Below are positions 43,418 through 53,744 of a stretch of 64,000 nucleotides of DNA, piece by piece (the first letter of the stretch is position 1; each line of letters opens with the position of its first letter). Source of the DNA: JAGLOK01 sp963677605. GTDB taxonomy: Bacteria > Bacillota > Clostridia > Christensenellales > UMGS416. The stretch lies in contig CAXXDX010000006.1 of the NCBI GenBank assembly GCA_963677605.2, forward strand, positions 744,001-808,000. Reading direction: 5' to 3'. The translations under genes and the position numbers were made by a program. The notes below the pieces were generated by a model. It did no database searches, was not told the origin of the DNA, and worked only from the letters and a program-made list of their open reading frames with translations.

Positions 43418-45157
43418 TTAATACCGGGTATATTGACTTCCGCACCATACATTTTCATCATATGAGCCTTTAAATTCAGATTTTCCAACGATTTTTTCAA
43501 CAGTCGAACGGATACACTCCCTTGTCGGCTGATATGCATTTATAAATGTACTCATCATTGGCAGGTCATAAAGATGGTTTGTATAGTTCAGTGAAACACA
43601 TACAGTAGGAACTTCGCGGATCCACCAAGGCAGTTCATTAGAATGCGGAGCTGAATACTTAACCCGTACATTATTTTCCTGCGCGTATCCTTTCATGTGA
43701 ACGAAAACAAAGACTATGTCATACATTTCTTTGAAATTCTCAACTTTTGGCATATCCATAATCTTATATTTGTTGTATGGACCGGGAGTATCGCTTTCCA
43801 TTTCATAAAACGAAGTGTTTGCATCCACTTCAAATCCCGCTTTCTCCAGCTCATCAATTACAATATTTTTAGTTTTATCAGTTCCGTCAGCGTATGATAG
43901 AGGCGCGCTTTCCAAAAAATAAAGTTTGGCCCGTTTTTTATCATTAATATTTATAGGCAGTAAATTCTGTACATCTTTTACCAAAGTAATACTGTCGTCT
44001 GCAATTTTTGAAGCAATTTTTGTATGTTCTTCACAGCCTATTACATTAAGCCCCGCTACTGCCTTATCTCCTGGGATGATTTGCATCTTATTGAGTCCAA
44101 GTTTTGCTTTCATCCCCAGTATATGCTCCAAAGCTTCCTGAAGCCTTTCTTCAGTTATAATACCGTTCTTATAGCCATCAAGCATATATTGAAAATCTTC
44201 TTGCTCATCATGCATAAACAAAAACATATCACAGCCGGCAGCTATTGTACCCGGAACCTGTTCGCGTCTGGGCATTGCACTAAGCAGACCGCCCATGTGT
44301 GACGCATCTGTAACTACCAGTCCGTTAAAGCCTAATTGTTTTCTTAATAAATCAGTTACCAACTCCGGAGCAAGCGATGCCGGAAGTATATCTTTGTCTT
44401 CAATGTCAGGATTAAACTTTCTGCTATACTCAGGAAGAGCAATATGCCCAACCATTATAGTTTCCAATCCGTCATCTATAAGCTCTTTATAAACCATCCC
44501 AAATGTTTCTTGCCACTTTTGCGGAGACAAATCATTAATGCCCAGCACTAAATGCTGGTCTCTTTCTTCTACTCCGTCTCCGGGAAAATGTTTTGCGCAT
44601 GTTAGAATGTTGCTTTCCTTAAATCCCCTGATTGCTTCTTTTGACAACTGCAAAACCTTTTTTGCATCTCTGCCGAAGGCTCTTGTGTTAACTATCGTAT
44701 TACGCCAATTTAAAAGAATGTCTGTTATCGGAGAAAACGTCCAGTTGCAGCCTAGAGCTGTAGCCTCTATTCCCCCTATCCTGCCCATTTGGTATGCTGC
44801 CTCGTCAGAAACAGCAGCTCCGCACTGCGCATGTGTAGCGACTTTAGTCCCGCCATTACATGCTCCGCTTCCGCCGTCTTCACAGTTTGCAGCTATAAAC
44901 ATAGGTATTTTGCTAAATTGCTGGTAATATCTGTTTTGAAGTAAAATCTTTGTTTTATCTGTTTCGACATACCTTGCTCCGCCAATGTGATACTTTTCAA
45001 CAATATTTTTTATATACTTTTCATCACTGCTTTTGCCTAAGACGATAAATAATTGTCCGATTTTTTCTTCAATAGACATATTCTGAATAGTGTTTTCTAC
45101 CCAGCTGATATCTTCATCCCCTAATTGGTACGGGAGTTTTTTTAAATTTGTTAGCAT
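43418..45157 (-). CDS. GH3-family beta-N-acetylhexosaminidase-like enzyme
   Basis: 579 residues. The NagZ-type signature CAKHFPGDGVEERDQHLVLG with the general acid/base His loop, and VVTDASHMGGLL with the nucleophile Asp, place it in GH3. A C-terminal alpha/beta domain (about 390-579) of the GH3 type follows, which many NagZ proteins of Gram-positives also carry. No signal peptide is visible, so it works in the cytoplasm on imported disaccharides, plausibly GlcNAc-containing wall or glycan fragments. First gene of the leftward operon; AGGAGAAG before the ATG. A beta-glucosidase activity cannot be excluded. Confidence 0.85.
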   Translation of the reverse strand: MLTNLKKLPYQLGDEDISWVENTIQNMSIEEKIGQLFIVLGKSSDEKYIKNIVEKYHIGGARYVETDKTKILLQNRYYQQFSKIPMFIAANCEDGGSGACNGGTKVATHAQCGAAVSDEAAYQMGRIGGIEATALGCNWTFSPITDILLNWRNTIVNTRAFGRDAKKVLQLSKEAIRGFKESNILTCAKHFPGDGVEERDQHLVLGINDLSPQKWQETFGMVYKELIDDGLETIMVGHIALPEYSRKFNPDIEDKDILPASLAPELVTDLLRKQLGFNGLVVTDASHMGGLLSAMPRREQVPGTIAAGCDMFLFMHDEQEDFQYMLDGYKNGIITEERLQEALEHILGMKAKLGLNKMQIIPGDKAVAGLNVIGCEEHTKIASKIADDSITLVKDVQNLLPININDKKRAKLYFLESAPLSYADGTDKTKNIVIDELEKAGFEVDANTSFYEMESDTPGPYNKYKIMDMPKVENFKEMYDIVFVFVHMKGYAQENNVRVKYSAPHSNELPWWIREVPTVCVSLNYTNHLYDLPMMSTFINAYQPTRECIRSTVEKIVGKSEFKGSYDENVWCGSQYTRY

Positions 45158-45320
45158 AATTTCTTCTCCTATGTGCTCTTAAGATAGCATAAATAAAACT
45201 AATGCAGTAGAACTAGATTAATTTTTTTAGTATTATATTAATATTTATTTGATTTTTTTCTTGTTTTTTTACCTATTTAATGTAAAATGTATTTATATTA
45301 AATGATTTAGAGAGAAAATT
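45158..45320. promoter_or_regulatory. Divergent gap between GH3 operon and AraC regulator
   Basis: 163 bases, very A/T-rich, with a TATAAT on the minus strand (45229-45240 region) and several T-tracts. The place and the divergent layout make it the likely target of the AraC-type protein, but I see no clear repeated operator. Confidence 0.45.
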
Positions 45321-46538
45321 ATGAATCCATCAACCATTGATTTTGTAACTAAATTCCTTTTCAACACTCTTAGACTTGACTTCCATTATTTCTTAAAGCC
45401 ATATCATGATTTCACTTATTTTGATAAACATTTAAGAGATAGTCTGGTTAATTCTGTTTTTTTATATAATGAAGTACTTGATTTGATATCATCAATCAAA
45501 AAAGCTCAGTTCAACTTTATTTGTGATAATTTCCTGCTTAATTATATCGTTTTTTATCCTTATGAAGACAAAGATGATATTATTACTATCGGCCCATATT
45601 TTAATGCTCCTGTGACTGAGGAGTATTGGAAAGAAATAACCGAACTGAACCAATTAGCATATACAGATATAGAGAATCTAAAAGGATTTATATACAATAT
45701 TCCTGTAATTAATATGAATTTACACTTGATTTCTATTGTTAACTCTATTGTTAACTACATTAATCCCTCATCCGAACCATTTACGGTACAGTATCATGAT
45801 TTATCGCATAATAATGACGAAAGCTTCAGATATGCCCCCAAAGATGACTTTGAAGTATATGCAAGATTAGTTGAGACACGTTATATGATAGAAAACAAAC
45901 TTCTTCATTATGTAACTGAAGGTAATTGGGAGAAGGCATTACAGGAAGGTGAAAAGTTCATAAACGCTCCTTTTGAGCCAAGGCTTGACAATAATATCAG
46001 AGAACATAAATCATTATTAATCACAGCAAATACTCTCTTTCGCAAAGCAGTGGAAGCAGCTTATATACATCCCGTACACCTGCATGAAATAACCAGCAAG
46101 TTTGTTAATCTTATAGAAGCATCGAATTCAGAAAAAGAACTGAACAAACTCTATGAAAAAATGATAAAAGAATATTGTGTCTTGGTTAGAAATAAATCCA
46201 TGAAAAATTATTCGCCAACTATCCGGAAAGTATTATATTATATTGAATTTAATATACATTTGCCTCTTACTCTTTCAGAAATAGCGGATAAATTTAGCCT
46301 ATCATCACAGTACTTGGCGAGTCTCTTCAAAAAAGAACTAAACACTACAATTATCACTTATGTAAACCAACAACGAATCGAAATTGCTTGCAGGCTGTTA
46401 AAAACTTCATCGCTATCTATTCAAGACATTGGCGCAAGCGTAGGCATAAATGATAGAAATTATTTCACAAAAGTATTTAAAAAAGAAAAAGACATTACTC
46501 CTACAAATTACAGAAAACAGAAAAACAACCAAGGGTAG
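45321..46538 (+). CDS. AraC-family transcriptional regulator
   Basis: 405 residues. The C-terminal 100 hold the double helix-turn-helix: LTLSEIADKFSLSSQYLASLFKK, then SIQDIGASVGINDRNYFTKVFKKE. The first 290 residues are a poorly conserved sensing region with no membrane segment; I do not recognise its fold. It is divergent from the GH3-transporter operon and is the obvious candidate regulator of it. Weak purine-rich ribosome site AGAGAGAAAA. Confidence 0.87.
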   Translation: MNPSTIDFVTKFLFNTLRLDFHYFLKPYHDFTYFDKHLRDSLVNSVFLYNEVLDLISSIKKAQFNFICDNFLLNYIVFYPYEDKDDIITIGPYFNAPVTEEYWKEITELNQLAYTDIENLKGFIYNIPVINMNLHLISIVNSIVNYINPSSEPFTVQYHDLSHNNDESFRYAPKDDFEVYARLVETRYMIENKLLHYVTEGNWEKALQEGEKFINAPFEPRLDNNIREHKSLLITANTLFRKAVEAAYIHPVHLHEITSKFVNLIEASNSEKELNKLYEKMIKEYCVLVRNKSMKNYSPTIRKVLYYIEFNIHLPLTLSEIADKFSLSSQYLASLFKKELNTTIITYVNQQRIEIACRLLKTSSLSIQDIGASVGINDRNYFTKVFKKEKDITPTNYRKQKNNQG

Positions 46539-46673
46539 TGTTAGTTATTTTTTAGTTCAGCGTACCAAAAAAAATGCTTAATAACCCCGTGTTCTTTATA
46601 TCAGGTTGAGATTTTAACAATTATTTCATCAATATGCTTAACTGTTTTCGGTAATTATATATTTGTGCATCCC

Positions 46674-47768
46674 TTATACTTTTACCAGTATATCTGCTAT
46701 GCGTTTTGAAGCAAATCCATCTCCATAAGGATTGGCGGCAACGCTCATTTTTGCATATTCATCATCATCTACAAGAAGCCGTTTAAACTCTCTATAAAAA
46801 ACATCCTTATTAGTGCCTACCAACTTTAGCGTCCCTGCTTTAATCCCTTCTGGGCGCTCAGTAGTATCCCTTAGAACAAGCACCGGTTTGCCTAGTGATG
46901 GTGCTTCTTCCTGAATTCCTCCGCTGTCTGTTAATATCATATAAGACCGCGCCATAAAATTATGAAAATCCAGCACATCCAAAGGATCTATTATCCTGAC
47001 TCTGTCTATGTTTCCCAAGATATCATCGGCAATCTTCCTTATAACAGGATTCATGTGAATAGGATAAATTACTTTTACATCCGGAAACTCTTCCACAATC
47101 TTTCTTATAACAGTAAAGATATTTTCAAGAGGTTCCCCGAGGTTTTCACGTCTGTGTGCGGTCAGCATAATAAGCCGCGAGTCAGAAGCCCACTCCAGAT
47201 GAGCGTGAGTATAATCGTCCTTTACAGTGGTCTTTAGAGCATCTATAGCCGTATTTCCAGTAACGTAAATACTGTTCTTTAGTTTTTTTTCTTCAATAAG
47301 ATTATTTTTTGCGGCTTCTGTCGGTGCAAAATTATATTTCGCTATAATACCGACTCCCTGTCGGTTAAACTCCTCGGGATATGGCGAATAGATGTTATAT
47401 GTCCTAAGTCCTGCTTCAACATGTCCTACTGGTATTTGTTTGTAAAAACAGGCTAAAGCACTTACAAATGTTGTTGTAGTATCACCATGGACAAGAACAA
47501 CATCAGGCTCCTCTTTCTCCAATACGCTTTTAATTTCCTGAAGTACATTTGTCGTGATATCAAACAATGTTTGTTTATGTTTCATTATACTTAAATCATA
47601 TTCCGGAACAACATCAAATGCTTCCAGCACCTGGTCCAGCATCTGTCTGTGCTGTCCCGTTACACAAACAACAGTTTTAACTTCTTTGCGACTTTTTAGC
47701 TCTTTTACGAGCGGACACATTTTTATAGCTTCAGGACGTGTGCCAAACACTAACATTATCTTTTTCAA
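46674..47768 (-). CDS. wecB: UDP-N-acetylglucosamine 2-epimerase (non-hydrolysing)
   Basis: 364 residues, full length. Signatures: MLVFGTRPEAIKMCPLV, VHGDTTTTFVSALA, HVEAGLRTYNIYSPYPEEFNR, LTAHRRENLG and LTDSGGIQEEAPSLGKPVLVLR. It interconverts UDP-GlcNAc and UDP-ManNAc in the cytoplasm. The TTG start at 47768 has GAGG six bases upstream. It is the last gene of the synthase-dependent exopolysaccharide operon, 22 bases after the GH26 gene, which suggests that the polymer contains ManNAc (inference). The same product could feed teichoic-acid linkage units. Confidence 0.92.
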   Translation of the reverse strand: MKKIMLVFGTRPEAIKMCPLVKELKSRKEVKTVVCVTGQHRQMLDQVLEAFDVVPEYDLSIMKHKQTLFDITTNVLQEIKSVLEKEEPDVVLVHGDTTTTFVSALACFYKQIPVGHVEAGLRTYNIYSPYPEEFNRQGVGIIAKYNFAPTEAAKNNLIEEKKLKNSIYVTGNTAIDALKTTVKDDYTHAHLEWASDSRLIMLTAHRRENLGEPLENIFTVIRKIVEEFPDVKVIYPIHMNPVIRKIADDILGNIDRVRIIDPLDVLDFHNFMARSYMILTDSGGIQEEAPSLGKPVLVLRDTTERPEGIKAGTLKLVGTNKDVFYREFKRLLVDDDEYAKMSVAANPYGDGFASKRIADILVKV

Positions 47769-47790
47769 ACCAAACCTCTTTCTCTAAAAG

Positions 47791-49407
47791 TCACTCTGTT
47801 GGATATAACGATATATCCGGAAGTTCGTTATAAGTAATTATCTTTTCATTGCTAAAAATATATTCAGTCATCTCAATGCTATTATATGCAGATGATAATT
47901 CGTTTCTGTCTTCAGTTAAAATAAACTCTCCATTCCATAAAGCATAAAACAGCCATATACTACTATCCTTTTGCATCAAATCCGGATCAATATATGTTCC
48001 TGTTTCCGCCAAAGCCAAAAGCTTGTTGTTTTCAGTATAGCTCAACAGATTATAAAAGAGGTTCCCTCGGCTTTCATAATTATATGCTTCTGAATAAAAA
48101 TCAGCCGCCAATATATCACAATAATCATCGCCGGGATACCATTGCGGATTTTCGGAATTGCTTATCCAAATTAAGTTATTTAAACCATGTGTATATGTAA
48201 GCCTGTCATATAAAAGACGCCATAATTTTATATAGTTTTCAGAGCCATATGCTCCCCACCAAAACCACCCTCCGCTTGCCTCATGAAGCGGCCTCCATAA
48301 AATAGGTATATCTTTTTGCGCAAACGGCTTTAAAACTTCTGCAATGGCATCAATATCACGAAGCAATAAATTATATCCTTCTTCATCTTCACCGTTTAGT
48401 GCATTTTCCAAATCAAAGGTAGTCGCTTCGGTATAAAATCCTCTATACCATGGCTGGTCTTTCGTATCAACTAAGTCCTTAGGTGCATTCCAATGCCAAA
48501 TAACAGTGACAATGCCACCCATCTGTCCCCATTCCATTGCATAATCCGCTTGTTTTGTCTCTGCCCCATGTTCCACTCTGCTTGGTGAATAGTCCATAAA
48601 GTCAAAGCCGATAACAGCTGGATATTTTCCCGTTAGCTCAAAAAGCTTTTCTATTTCAGCACAATTTACTCCTTTATCATAATTATATATACCCAAAAGA
48701 GTATACTCACCATAAATATCAGTTAGGTAAGTCATAAGCCTTTTAGTGTTTTGTGATGCATTAGTATTTGAAAGAATCGGCGGCACATCATAAATATCAT
48801 TGCTTATTTCTGTAGAAGCTCCTACTATAAGACAGTCAATATAAATACCGCCCCATTCCGGAGAAAGACTTATTATGTTTTCCCCTTCTTCCAGATAAGC
48901 TAAAAATGAATATTCTTCAAACTCATCATCTTCGGTATATAAAGCTTCATAGTAGCTTCTGTCATTAACAACAATATTGTTATAGCTTTCCGAATCAACA
49001 GCAGCCGTATAAAACAAAAGCTCATAGTATCCGCTTTTTCCCACAACTACAGTAAAAGTGAGTTTTTTCTTCTTACCTTTGAAATTACCAACATACTTAT
49101 CGCCGCTTGCGATGCTTATATTGTTTTCTCCGGCAGAATATACACTTAATCCCTTTAGCTCAGCATCTTCAGCTTCGTAAATAACAAGTGGAGTTTCTGT
49201 TGCCTCAGGAGTAGCCATTGGTGTTATTTCTGCAGTTTTAATAAATTCACTTGGCAACTCATCTGTTGCATTTATTTTTGTTGAATCGGCTGTTGGCTCT
49301 TCAAAAGTCTCCATATCAATCATTTCACAGCCTGAAGCAGCAATGCAGATAAACGCTATTATTGCTATATAATAATGCCTATATGGTCTTTTAGCAAACG
49401 AGCTCAT
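47791..49407 (-). CDS. GH26 endo-mannanase-like lipoprotein with carbohydrate-binding module
   Basis: 538 residues. Signal peptide and lipobox AASGC near residue 27, a Thr/Pro-rich linker, then a CBM35/CBM6-like beta-sandwich from about 75 (VIYEAEDAELKG to GGIYIDCLIVGAS). The catalytic domain matches GH26: GFDMDYSP-like opening, VIWHWNAPKD, ILWRPLHEASGGWFWWG with the acid/base Glu, and LLALAETGTY with the nucleophile Glu. GH26 enzymes cut beta-1,4-mannans. In this operon it may trim or release the secreted polymer. Attached to the outer face of the membrane. Confidence 0.87.
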   Translation of the reverse strand: MSSFAKRPYRHYYIAIIAFICIAASGCEMIDMETFEEPTADSTKINATDELPSEFIKTAEITPMATPEATETPLVIYEAEDAELKGLSVYSAGENNISIASGDKYVGNFKGKKKKLTFTVVVGKSGYYELLFYTAAVDSESYNNIVVNDRSYYEALYTEDDEFEEYSFLAYLEEGENIISLSPEWGGIYIDCLIVGASTEISNDIYDVPPILSNTNASQNTKRLMTYLTDIYGEYTLLGIYNYDKGVNCAEIEKLFELTGKYPAVIGFDFMDYSPSRVEHGAETKQADYAMEWGQMGGIVTVIWHWNAPKDLVDTKDQPWYRGFYTEATTFDLENALNGEDEEGYNLLLRDIDAIAEVLKPFAQKDIPILWRPLHEASGGWFWWGAYGSENYIKLWRLLYDRLTYTHGLNNLIWISNSENPQWYPGDDYCDILAADFYSEAYNYESRGNLFYNLLSYTENNKLLALAETGTYIDPDLMQKDSSIWLFYALWNGEFILTEDRNELSSAYNSIEMTEYIFSNEKIITYNELPDISLYPTE

Positions 49408-49429
49408 TAATATATCCTAAATCAATTTA

Positions 49430-50275
49430 TCAAACATCATATTGAAGAGATTTTTTTGCTTCATCTAAAAGCTTTAATATTGATTTTTTGCCATCATCAA
49501 ATGCAATTCCAATTCTCATATCCAATACAAGCTGCTTTGTATTCAATATATCATTAGTGTCAATCGATGATATCTTTTGTTTTAATCTTTCAAAAATAAC
49601 ATCAGATCCTTGCTTGTTTGTAACAAGAAGCACGCCAAACATAACCTCTTCATCTTCCAGCTGATACAGCTCATCCTCAGCCCGCAATACTTTTCGCAGC
49701 ATATCTGCTACTATATTTACTACTTCTTTCATTCCCTCTTTTTTTGCCAGTCTTTCAATTTCTCTTTGGTGACGGAATGTAATAATCAAAACACCGAAAT
49801 CCAAATTATATCTGCTGGCAATGCTTTGATATATTCTGGCATCATTTTCGAAAGACCTTAAGTTCTTAAGCCTTGTGTCTTCATTTAAAACCGAAAGCAT
49901 AACTAACTTTTGTTTTAAATCAGTTACTTCCCTTTGCAGAACTGAGCTTGAGACTGAAAAAAGAGAAAAAGCTGTAGTTAATGCCGGCGACATAGCAATC
50001 CAGAAATAAACATAGGGCTGAATGACCATTCCTTTTGTGATGCTTTGGATTATAAGGTAAGTTATATACGTTAGTATAAGTGTGGTATTTATAATTAATC
50101 CTGCCGTAAGACTGGTAAAATACGTTACAAGAATTACCACAAAAACGACAGCAGCAATTAAAAAGTTCTCCATCAGATACTCTTCCTGATAAATCAAGAA
50201 GATGAAGTATATAAATATCAGTATTACCAAAGCGATGAAGCTTAAATCAGTTTGAAGATTTTTATTTCTTTTCAT
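49430..50275 (-). CDS. Membrane protein with degenerate GGDEF domain and intact I-site (c-di-GMP receptor candidate)
   Basis: 281 residues. Three to four N-terminal helices, a short coiled coil, then a GGDEF-fold domain from about 125. The active-site loop aligns as RAED-ELYQL-EDEEV: the RxxD inhibitory site is kept at the right distance, while GGDEF has become EDEEV, so catalysis is unlikely. This is the pattern of PssE of Listeria, a receptor that switches on polymer synthesis when it binds c-di-GMP. It overlaps the BcsB-like gene by 14 bases, so both are made together. Binding is inferred. Confidence 0.8.
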   Translation of the reverse strand: MKRNKNLQTDLSFIALVILIFIYFIFLIYQEEYLMENFLIAAVVFVVILVTYFTSLTAGLIINTTLILTYITYLIIQSITKGMVIQPYVYFWIAMSPALTTAFSLFSVSSSVLQREVTDLKQKLVMLSVLNEDTRLKNLRSFENDARIYQSIASRYNLDFGVLIITFRHQREIERLAKKEGMKEVVNIVADMLRKVLRAEDELYQLEDEEVMFGVLLVTNKQGSDVIFERLKQKISSIDTNDILNTKQLVLDMRIGIAFDDGKKSILKLLDEAKKSLQYDV

Positions 50276-52454
50276 AATCGTTTGTCCTCCTGTATCTTAT
50301 AAGCAAGAAAAGTATTCCGACAAGTAACATCGCGAAGATTGCTGCTGATATATATATCAAGTTCATTACATCTGCCCGTTCAAAAATTGTCTCAGCCAGC
50401 TCTTCTTCTAATTGTTCCTCTTCTTTAAATCTATATAAATAAATATCATCCTTGTCGGCAACAAACCCGTCGCCGTAAAGCTTCCACAGCTCTTTAGTAT
50501 CCGTAAAGTACTTAGCTGAGTTACCGGTATATTTTTTATCGGCGCTCGCAATTAGTAAAACAGCATTTTTAGTTGTGGAATAAGGAGATTGTATAAGCTG
50601 AGCAGTTCCAAGCGACATTGAATAAAAAGACTCCAGATAAAGCTTTTCATTGCTCATTATACCGGCTCCGTTATCATAAAACTTGAAGAACATATTCTCG
50701 TTTAGGCTTGCTATAAACGGATTATCAAGGAATGTACCCATCGTAATGATATTTTTACCTTCAAGATCTCCCGGAACAGATGCCCTTGAAACCACAAAAT
50801 TTCCGGTGTTATATTTAAGATACTGTCCTATAGTAAGCATAAATCCGCCTGCATATTTCAAGTCAAGATCATTATTGGAATCAGGTATAACGAACACAAC
50901 ATCGTTAAACTCTCCGCCTGAAATAAATGGATACGGATAATTCTCAAATAAGAAATACGGAACCTCTACGGAATTTAGCTTAAGCATTGAATCGCTTGTA
51001 ATATATGCCCACGGCATCTCTGTTTGTCTCAGTGTACACCATAGATCTTTGATCTCAAGGTCAAACGCAATAGTTATAACAAAGCTTCCCGTAACCTTTA
51101 TGTCTGTCGGAATGTTAACTGTCAGGCTGTCTCCTTCTGCCTGGGCCTGAGAAAGCTTTTTGCTTCCTATCGGCACTCCATTTACATATATACTGACAAG
51201 CGACCTGTCAAAGTCAAGGTTTTCCGAATATCTAAAGTATACGGTTGCTTCGCTTCCGTATGCCAACTTCCTGTTATTGGGAAAGTCAATGAAAAAGTCT
51301 GCTTTCTGCCTGAAAGCACCATCCAGATATGTTCCGGTTTCTGTAATCTTAGTATATTGCTTTACTCCCTCTTTTCTCGTATAAATATCCTCATCTTCAT
51401 TGATAATCTTTGTCGTACCTTTAAGCTGGCTCATTGTTGTAGCATCGCCAAACAATGCAGCTGCACGACTCAGTGCTGCGTCGTTATCTCCTGAAACCAC
51501 AAGCGTACTCATATCTCCTTGGCTCAATATAAGTTCCGCCTGCGAGCCCGTCAAGTTTTCAACTCCTTCGGGCAATATATACGAAGAAATATTGTCAGAT
51601 TTTGCTACATAAATAACGTATTTCTTACCTTTTATATTAGTCAGCTTATCGGCAGCCAGAAGCTCAATATTCTCATAATACTTCACAGCTTTTGACGAAA
51701 TCCCCGCTAGTATCTTAAATGCTGCGCTAATTTCCTCTATAGTGTAATTTGTTGGAAGAACAACTGCGCTTTGGCTGTTTTCCAACGCATCAATCGATGT
51801 GAAACATGAATAAAATTCATCGATACTGGAACATGTCTGTAATGGTGAATAAGCTATCTCAATAAACGATTCCTTAAAAACATTCATCCAGTTTGCCGTC
51901 GTCACATCATCTACACATGGAAGTCCGTTATATGTGCGGATATAGCCTTCAATTGATATATAATTATATCCTTCAACAAGGTGCTCAACCGGTATCTTTA
52001 CCGTAAGCTCTCTTCGTGTTCCGTCAGTTACTGGCACACGTTCTGAATAAAACCTAACACCGTTGACTGATATCGTTATATCAGAAAGAACTTCTGAAAC
52101 AAGCTGGGTAGTTGAAAAACTCAGTGTAAACTGTGCATCATGTATGTCCCACATCCCAAGATTAAATCCTTCGTTAATCACCGAGAAAAGTCCCACCATA
52201 TAATGGTCTGCAGTAAATGATGATGTTGAAATATAATCACCCTCACCCACTTTCAAAACAGGTGTTTGTTCCGTTAACTCCGTTCCACCATCAACTCCCG
52301 AGGCACTATCATCAGCAGATGTTTCTTCCGGATTCGGAGCTGTTGACTCCGTCGGAGTATTCTCATCTTCTTCCTGTGCCGCAAGTACTGACGTAAATGG
52401 AGAAGTTAAAGCAAGCATCATAACTACCAGAATAATAATAATCTTTTTTCTCAT
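50262..52454 (-). CDS. BcsB-like membrane-anchored polysaccharide synthase subunit
   Basis: About 730 residues from the ATG at 52454, which has GGAGG in proper place (an in-frame TTG overlaps that site). Signal peptide, acidic linker, then the repeated carbohydrate-binding and flavodoxin-like modules of BcsB (FTLSFSTTQLVSEVLSDITI, SIYVNGVPIGSKKL, NLTGSQAELILSQGDM), and a C-terminal transmembrane anchor at about 700-722. BcsB guides the growing chain outside the membrane and is essential for synthase activity. Follows the GT2 synthase gene by about 35 bases. Confidence 0.87.
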   Translation of the reverse strand: MRKKIIIILVVMMLALTSPFTSVLAAQEEDENTPTESTAPNPEETSADDSASGVDGGTELTEQTPVLKVGEGDYISTSSFTADHYMVGLFSVINEGFNLGMWDIHDAQFTLSFSTTQLVSEVLSDITISVNGVRFYSERVPVTDGTRRELTVKIPVEHLVEGYNYISIEGYIRTYNGLPCVDDVTTANWMNVFKESFIEIAYSPLQTCSSIDEFYSCFTSIDALENSQSAVVLPTNYTIEEISAAFKILAGISSKAVKYYENIELLAADKLTNIKGKKYVIYVAKSDNISSYILPEGVENLTGSQAELILSQGDMSTLVVSGDNDAALSRAAALFGDATTMSQLKGTTKIINEDEDIYTRKEGVKQYTKITETGTYLDGAFRQKADFFIDFPNNRKLAYGSEATVYFRYSENLDFDRSLVSIYVNGVPIGSKKLSQAQAEGDSLTVNIPTDIKVTGSFVITIAFDLEIKDLWCTLRQTEMPWAYITSDSMLKLNSVEVPYFLFENYPYPFISGGEFNDVVFVIPDSNNDLDLKYAGGFMLTIGQYLKYNTGNFVVSRASVPGDLEGKNIITMGTFLDNPFIASLNENMFFKFYDNGAGIMSNEKLYLESFYSMSLGTAQLIQSPYSTTKNAVLLIASADKKYTGNSAKYFTDTKELWKLYGDGFVADKDDIYLYRFKEEEQLEEELAETIFERADVMNLIYISAAIFAMLLVGILFLLIRYRRTNDYEKK

Positions 52455-52489
52455 ATCGAATCCTGCCTCCAATTAAACCTACCGTACTG

Positions 52490-53740
52490 TTAAAATCTTT
52501 CTGTCTTGTACCACTTAAAGCCCCGTTTAAAAATAATATCTATTAAATATTGAACCAATCCGTATGCTGCGACTACCATCCACAGCTTGCAATATGTAAA
52601 ATACATAAGCAGCGTTATATATAAATTTGAAATCCTCATTTCACCCTTTTCGGTCGTAAGTGTAATAAACACTGTAATCACAAACAAAAAGATAGCCATT
52701 ACCCACAAAAGTATACTAAGGCTTGCAAGTGACATTGTAACAAGTCCCAAGGCATTTAGTATAAATAGAGAATCAGATATAATCAAAGCTCCCAATAGTA
52801 TAAAGTATATTGACAAAAAGTATAAAAGGTCAAATTTTATCCTATGGCTTTTTTTTGTAAAAAGCGTAGGTACATGTTTTACCAGAACATATATGTTCCC
52901 TTTAACCCACCTGACTCTTTGCCTGAACCAAACTTTTAACGTCTGCGGCTCCTGCTCCCATGTTACAGCTATAGGCAAAAACTTTATCTTGTATCCACTG
53001 GCGTATATTCTGAAGCTGAGTTCGGTATCTTCCGCCACAGCGTTTACATCCCAGCCTCCGATTTCATCTAATATGCTTCTTCTTATAATAAAATTCGTGC
53101 CCGGGATTGTACAAAGATTAAACAACTGCCACCTGCCGGCCTGAGCCATCCACTGAAACGATAGTGTTTCTATATTAATGAATCTCGTAAGCAGATTCAC
53201 ATTCCTGTTTCTTGTCCTGAACTTACCAATTACAGCCCCTAAACTATCATCATTTTCAATCTCAGCCGCAAGATATTTAAGAGCGTCACGCTCCGGAGTG
53301 TTGTCAGCATCGTATACAACAACATAATCGCCTTCTGTCTGACCTAAACCTATATTTAAGGCATTGGATTTGCCTTTTCCGCCTGTTATGCTGTCAGTGT
53401 TTATAACCTGTAAAGCACGTTTAGGGTTATCCTGCTGTATTGCAGCAAGAATAAACTTGCTGCTATCAGATGAGTTGTCGTTTATTACTGTAATGTCATA
53501 TTTATCATGTGGATAATTTAGCTTTAAAAGAGAAAGAACAGTTCTTTCTATAACTTTTTCCTCATTATGTGCCGGAACAAGTATATTTATATAAGGATAG
53601 TTCTCCAATTCTCTCGTTTTTTCTTTGGATATTTTAATATAATATAAGTATCCAGCAATAACGAGCACTTGGTTAATCAATAGCAGCGACCAAATACACA
53701 ATAGTGCAACTAATCCTAATATGTCTATATTATACATCAT
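52490..53740 (-). CDS. Processive family 2 glycosyltransferase (BcsA/PssC-like polysaccharide synthase)
   Basis: 416 residues. An N-terminal helix, then the GT-A domain: YINILVPAHNEEKVIERT, VVYDADNTPERDAL (DxD), AVAEDTELSFRIY (TED-type base) and FRQRVRWVKGN (QxxRW). Four to five helices follow. The QxxRW motif marks processive synthases that extend and export a beta-linked chain. No PilZ domain is attached, so c-di-GMP control must come from another protein, most simply the degenerate GGDEF product of this operon. Confidence 0.9.
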   Translation of the reverse strand: MMYNIDILGLVALLCIWSLLLINQVLVIAGYLYYIKISKEKTRELENYPYINILVPAHNEEKVIERTVLSLLKLNYPHDKYDITVINDNSSDSSKFILAAIQQDNPKRALQVINTDSITGGKGKSNALNIGLGQTEGDYVVVYDADNTPERDALKYLAAEIENDDSLGAVIGKFRTRNRNVNLLTRFINIETLSFQWMAQAGRWQLFNLCTIPGTNFIIRRSILDEIGGWDVNAVAEDTELSFRIYASGYKIKFLPIAVTWEQEPQTLKVWFRQRVRWVKGNIYVLVKHVPTLFTKKSHRIKFDLLYFLSIYFILLGALIISDSLFILNALGLVTMSLASLSILLWVMAIFLFVITVFITLTTEKGEMRISNLYITLLMYFTYCKLWMVVAAYGLVQYLIDIIFKRGFKWYKTERF

Positions 53741-53744
53741 TTAT

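Noticed and set aside
44538..44927. 129-codon open frame on the plus strand
   Set aside because: Shadow of the GH3 gene; no ribosome site and no homologous look.
52587..53144. 185-codon open frame on the plus strand
   Set aside because: Shadow of the GT2 synthase gene, which has all catalytic motifs on the other strand.
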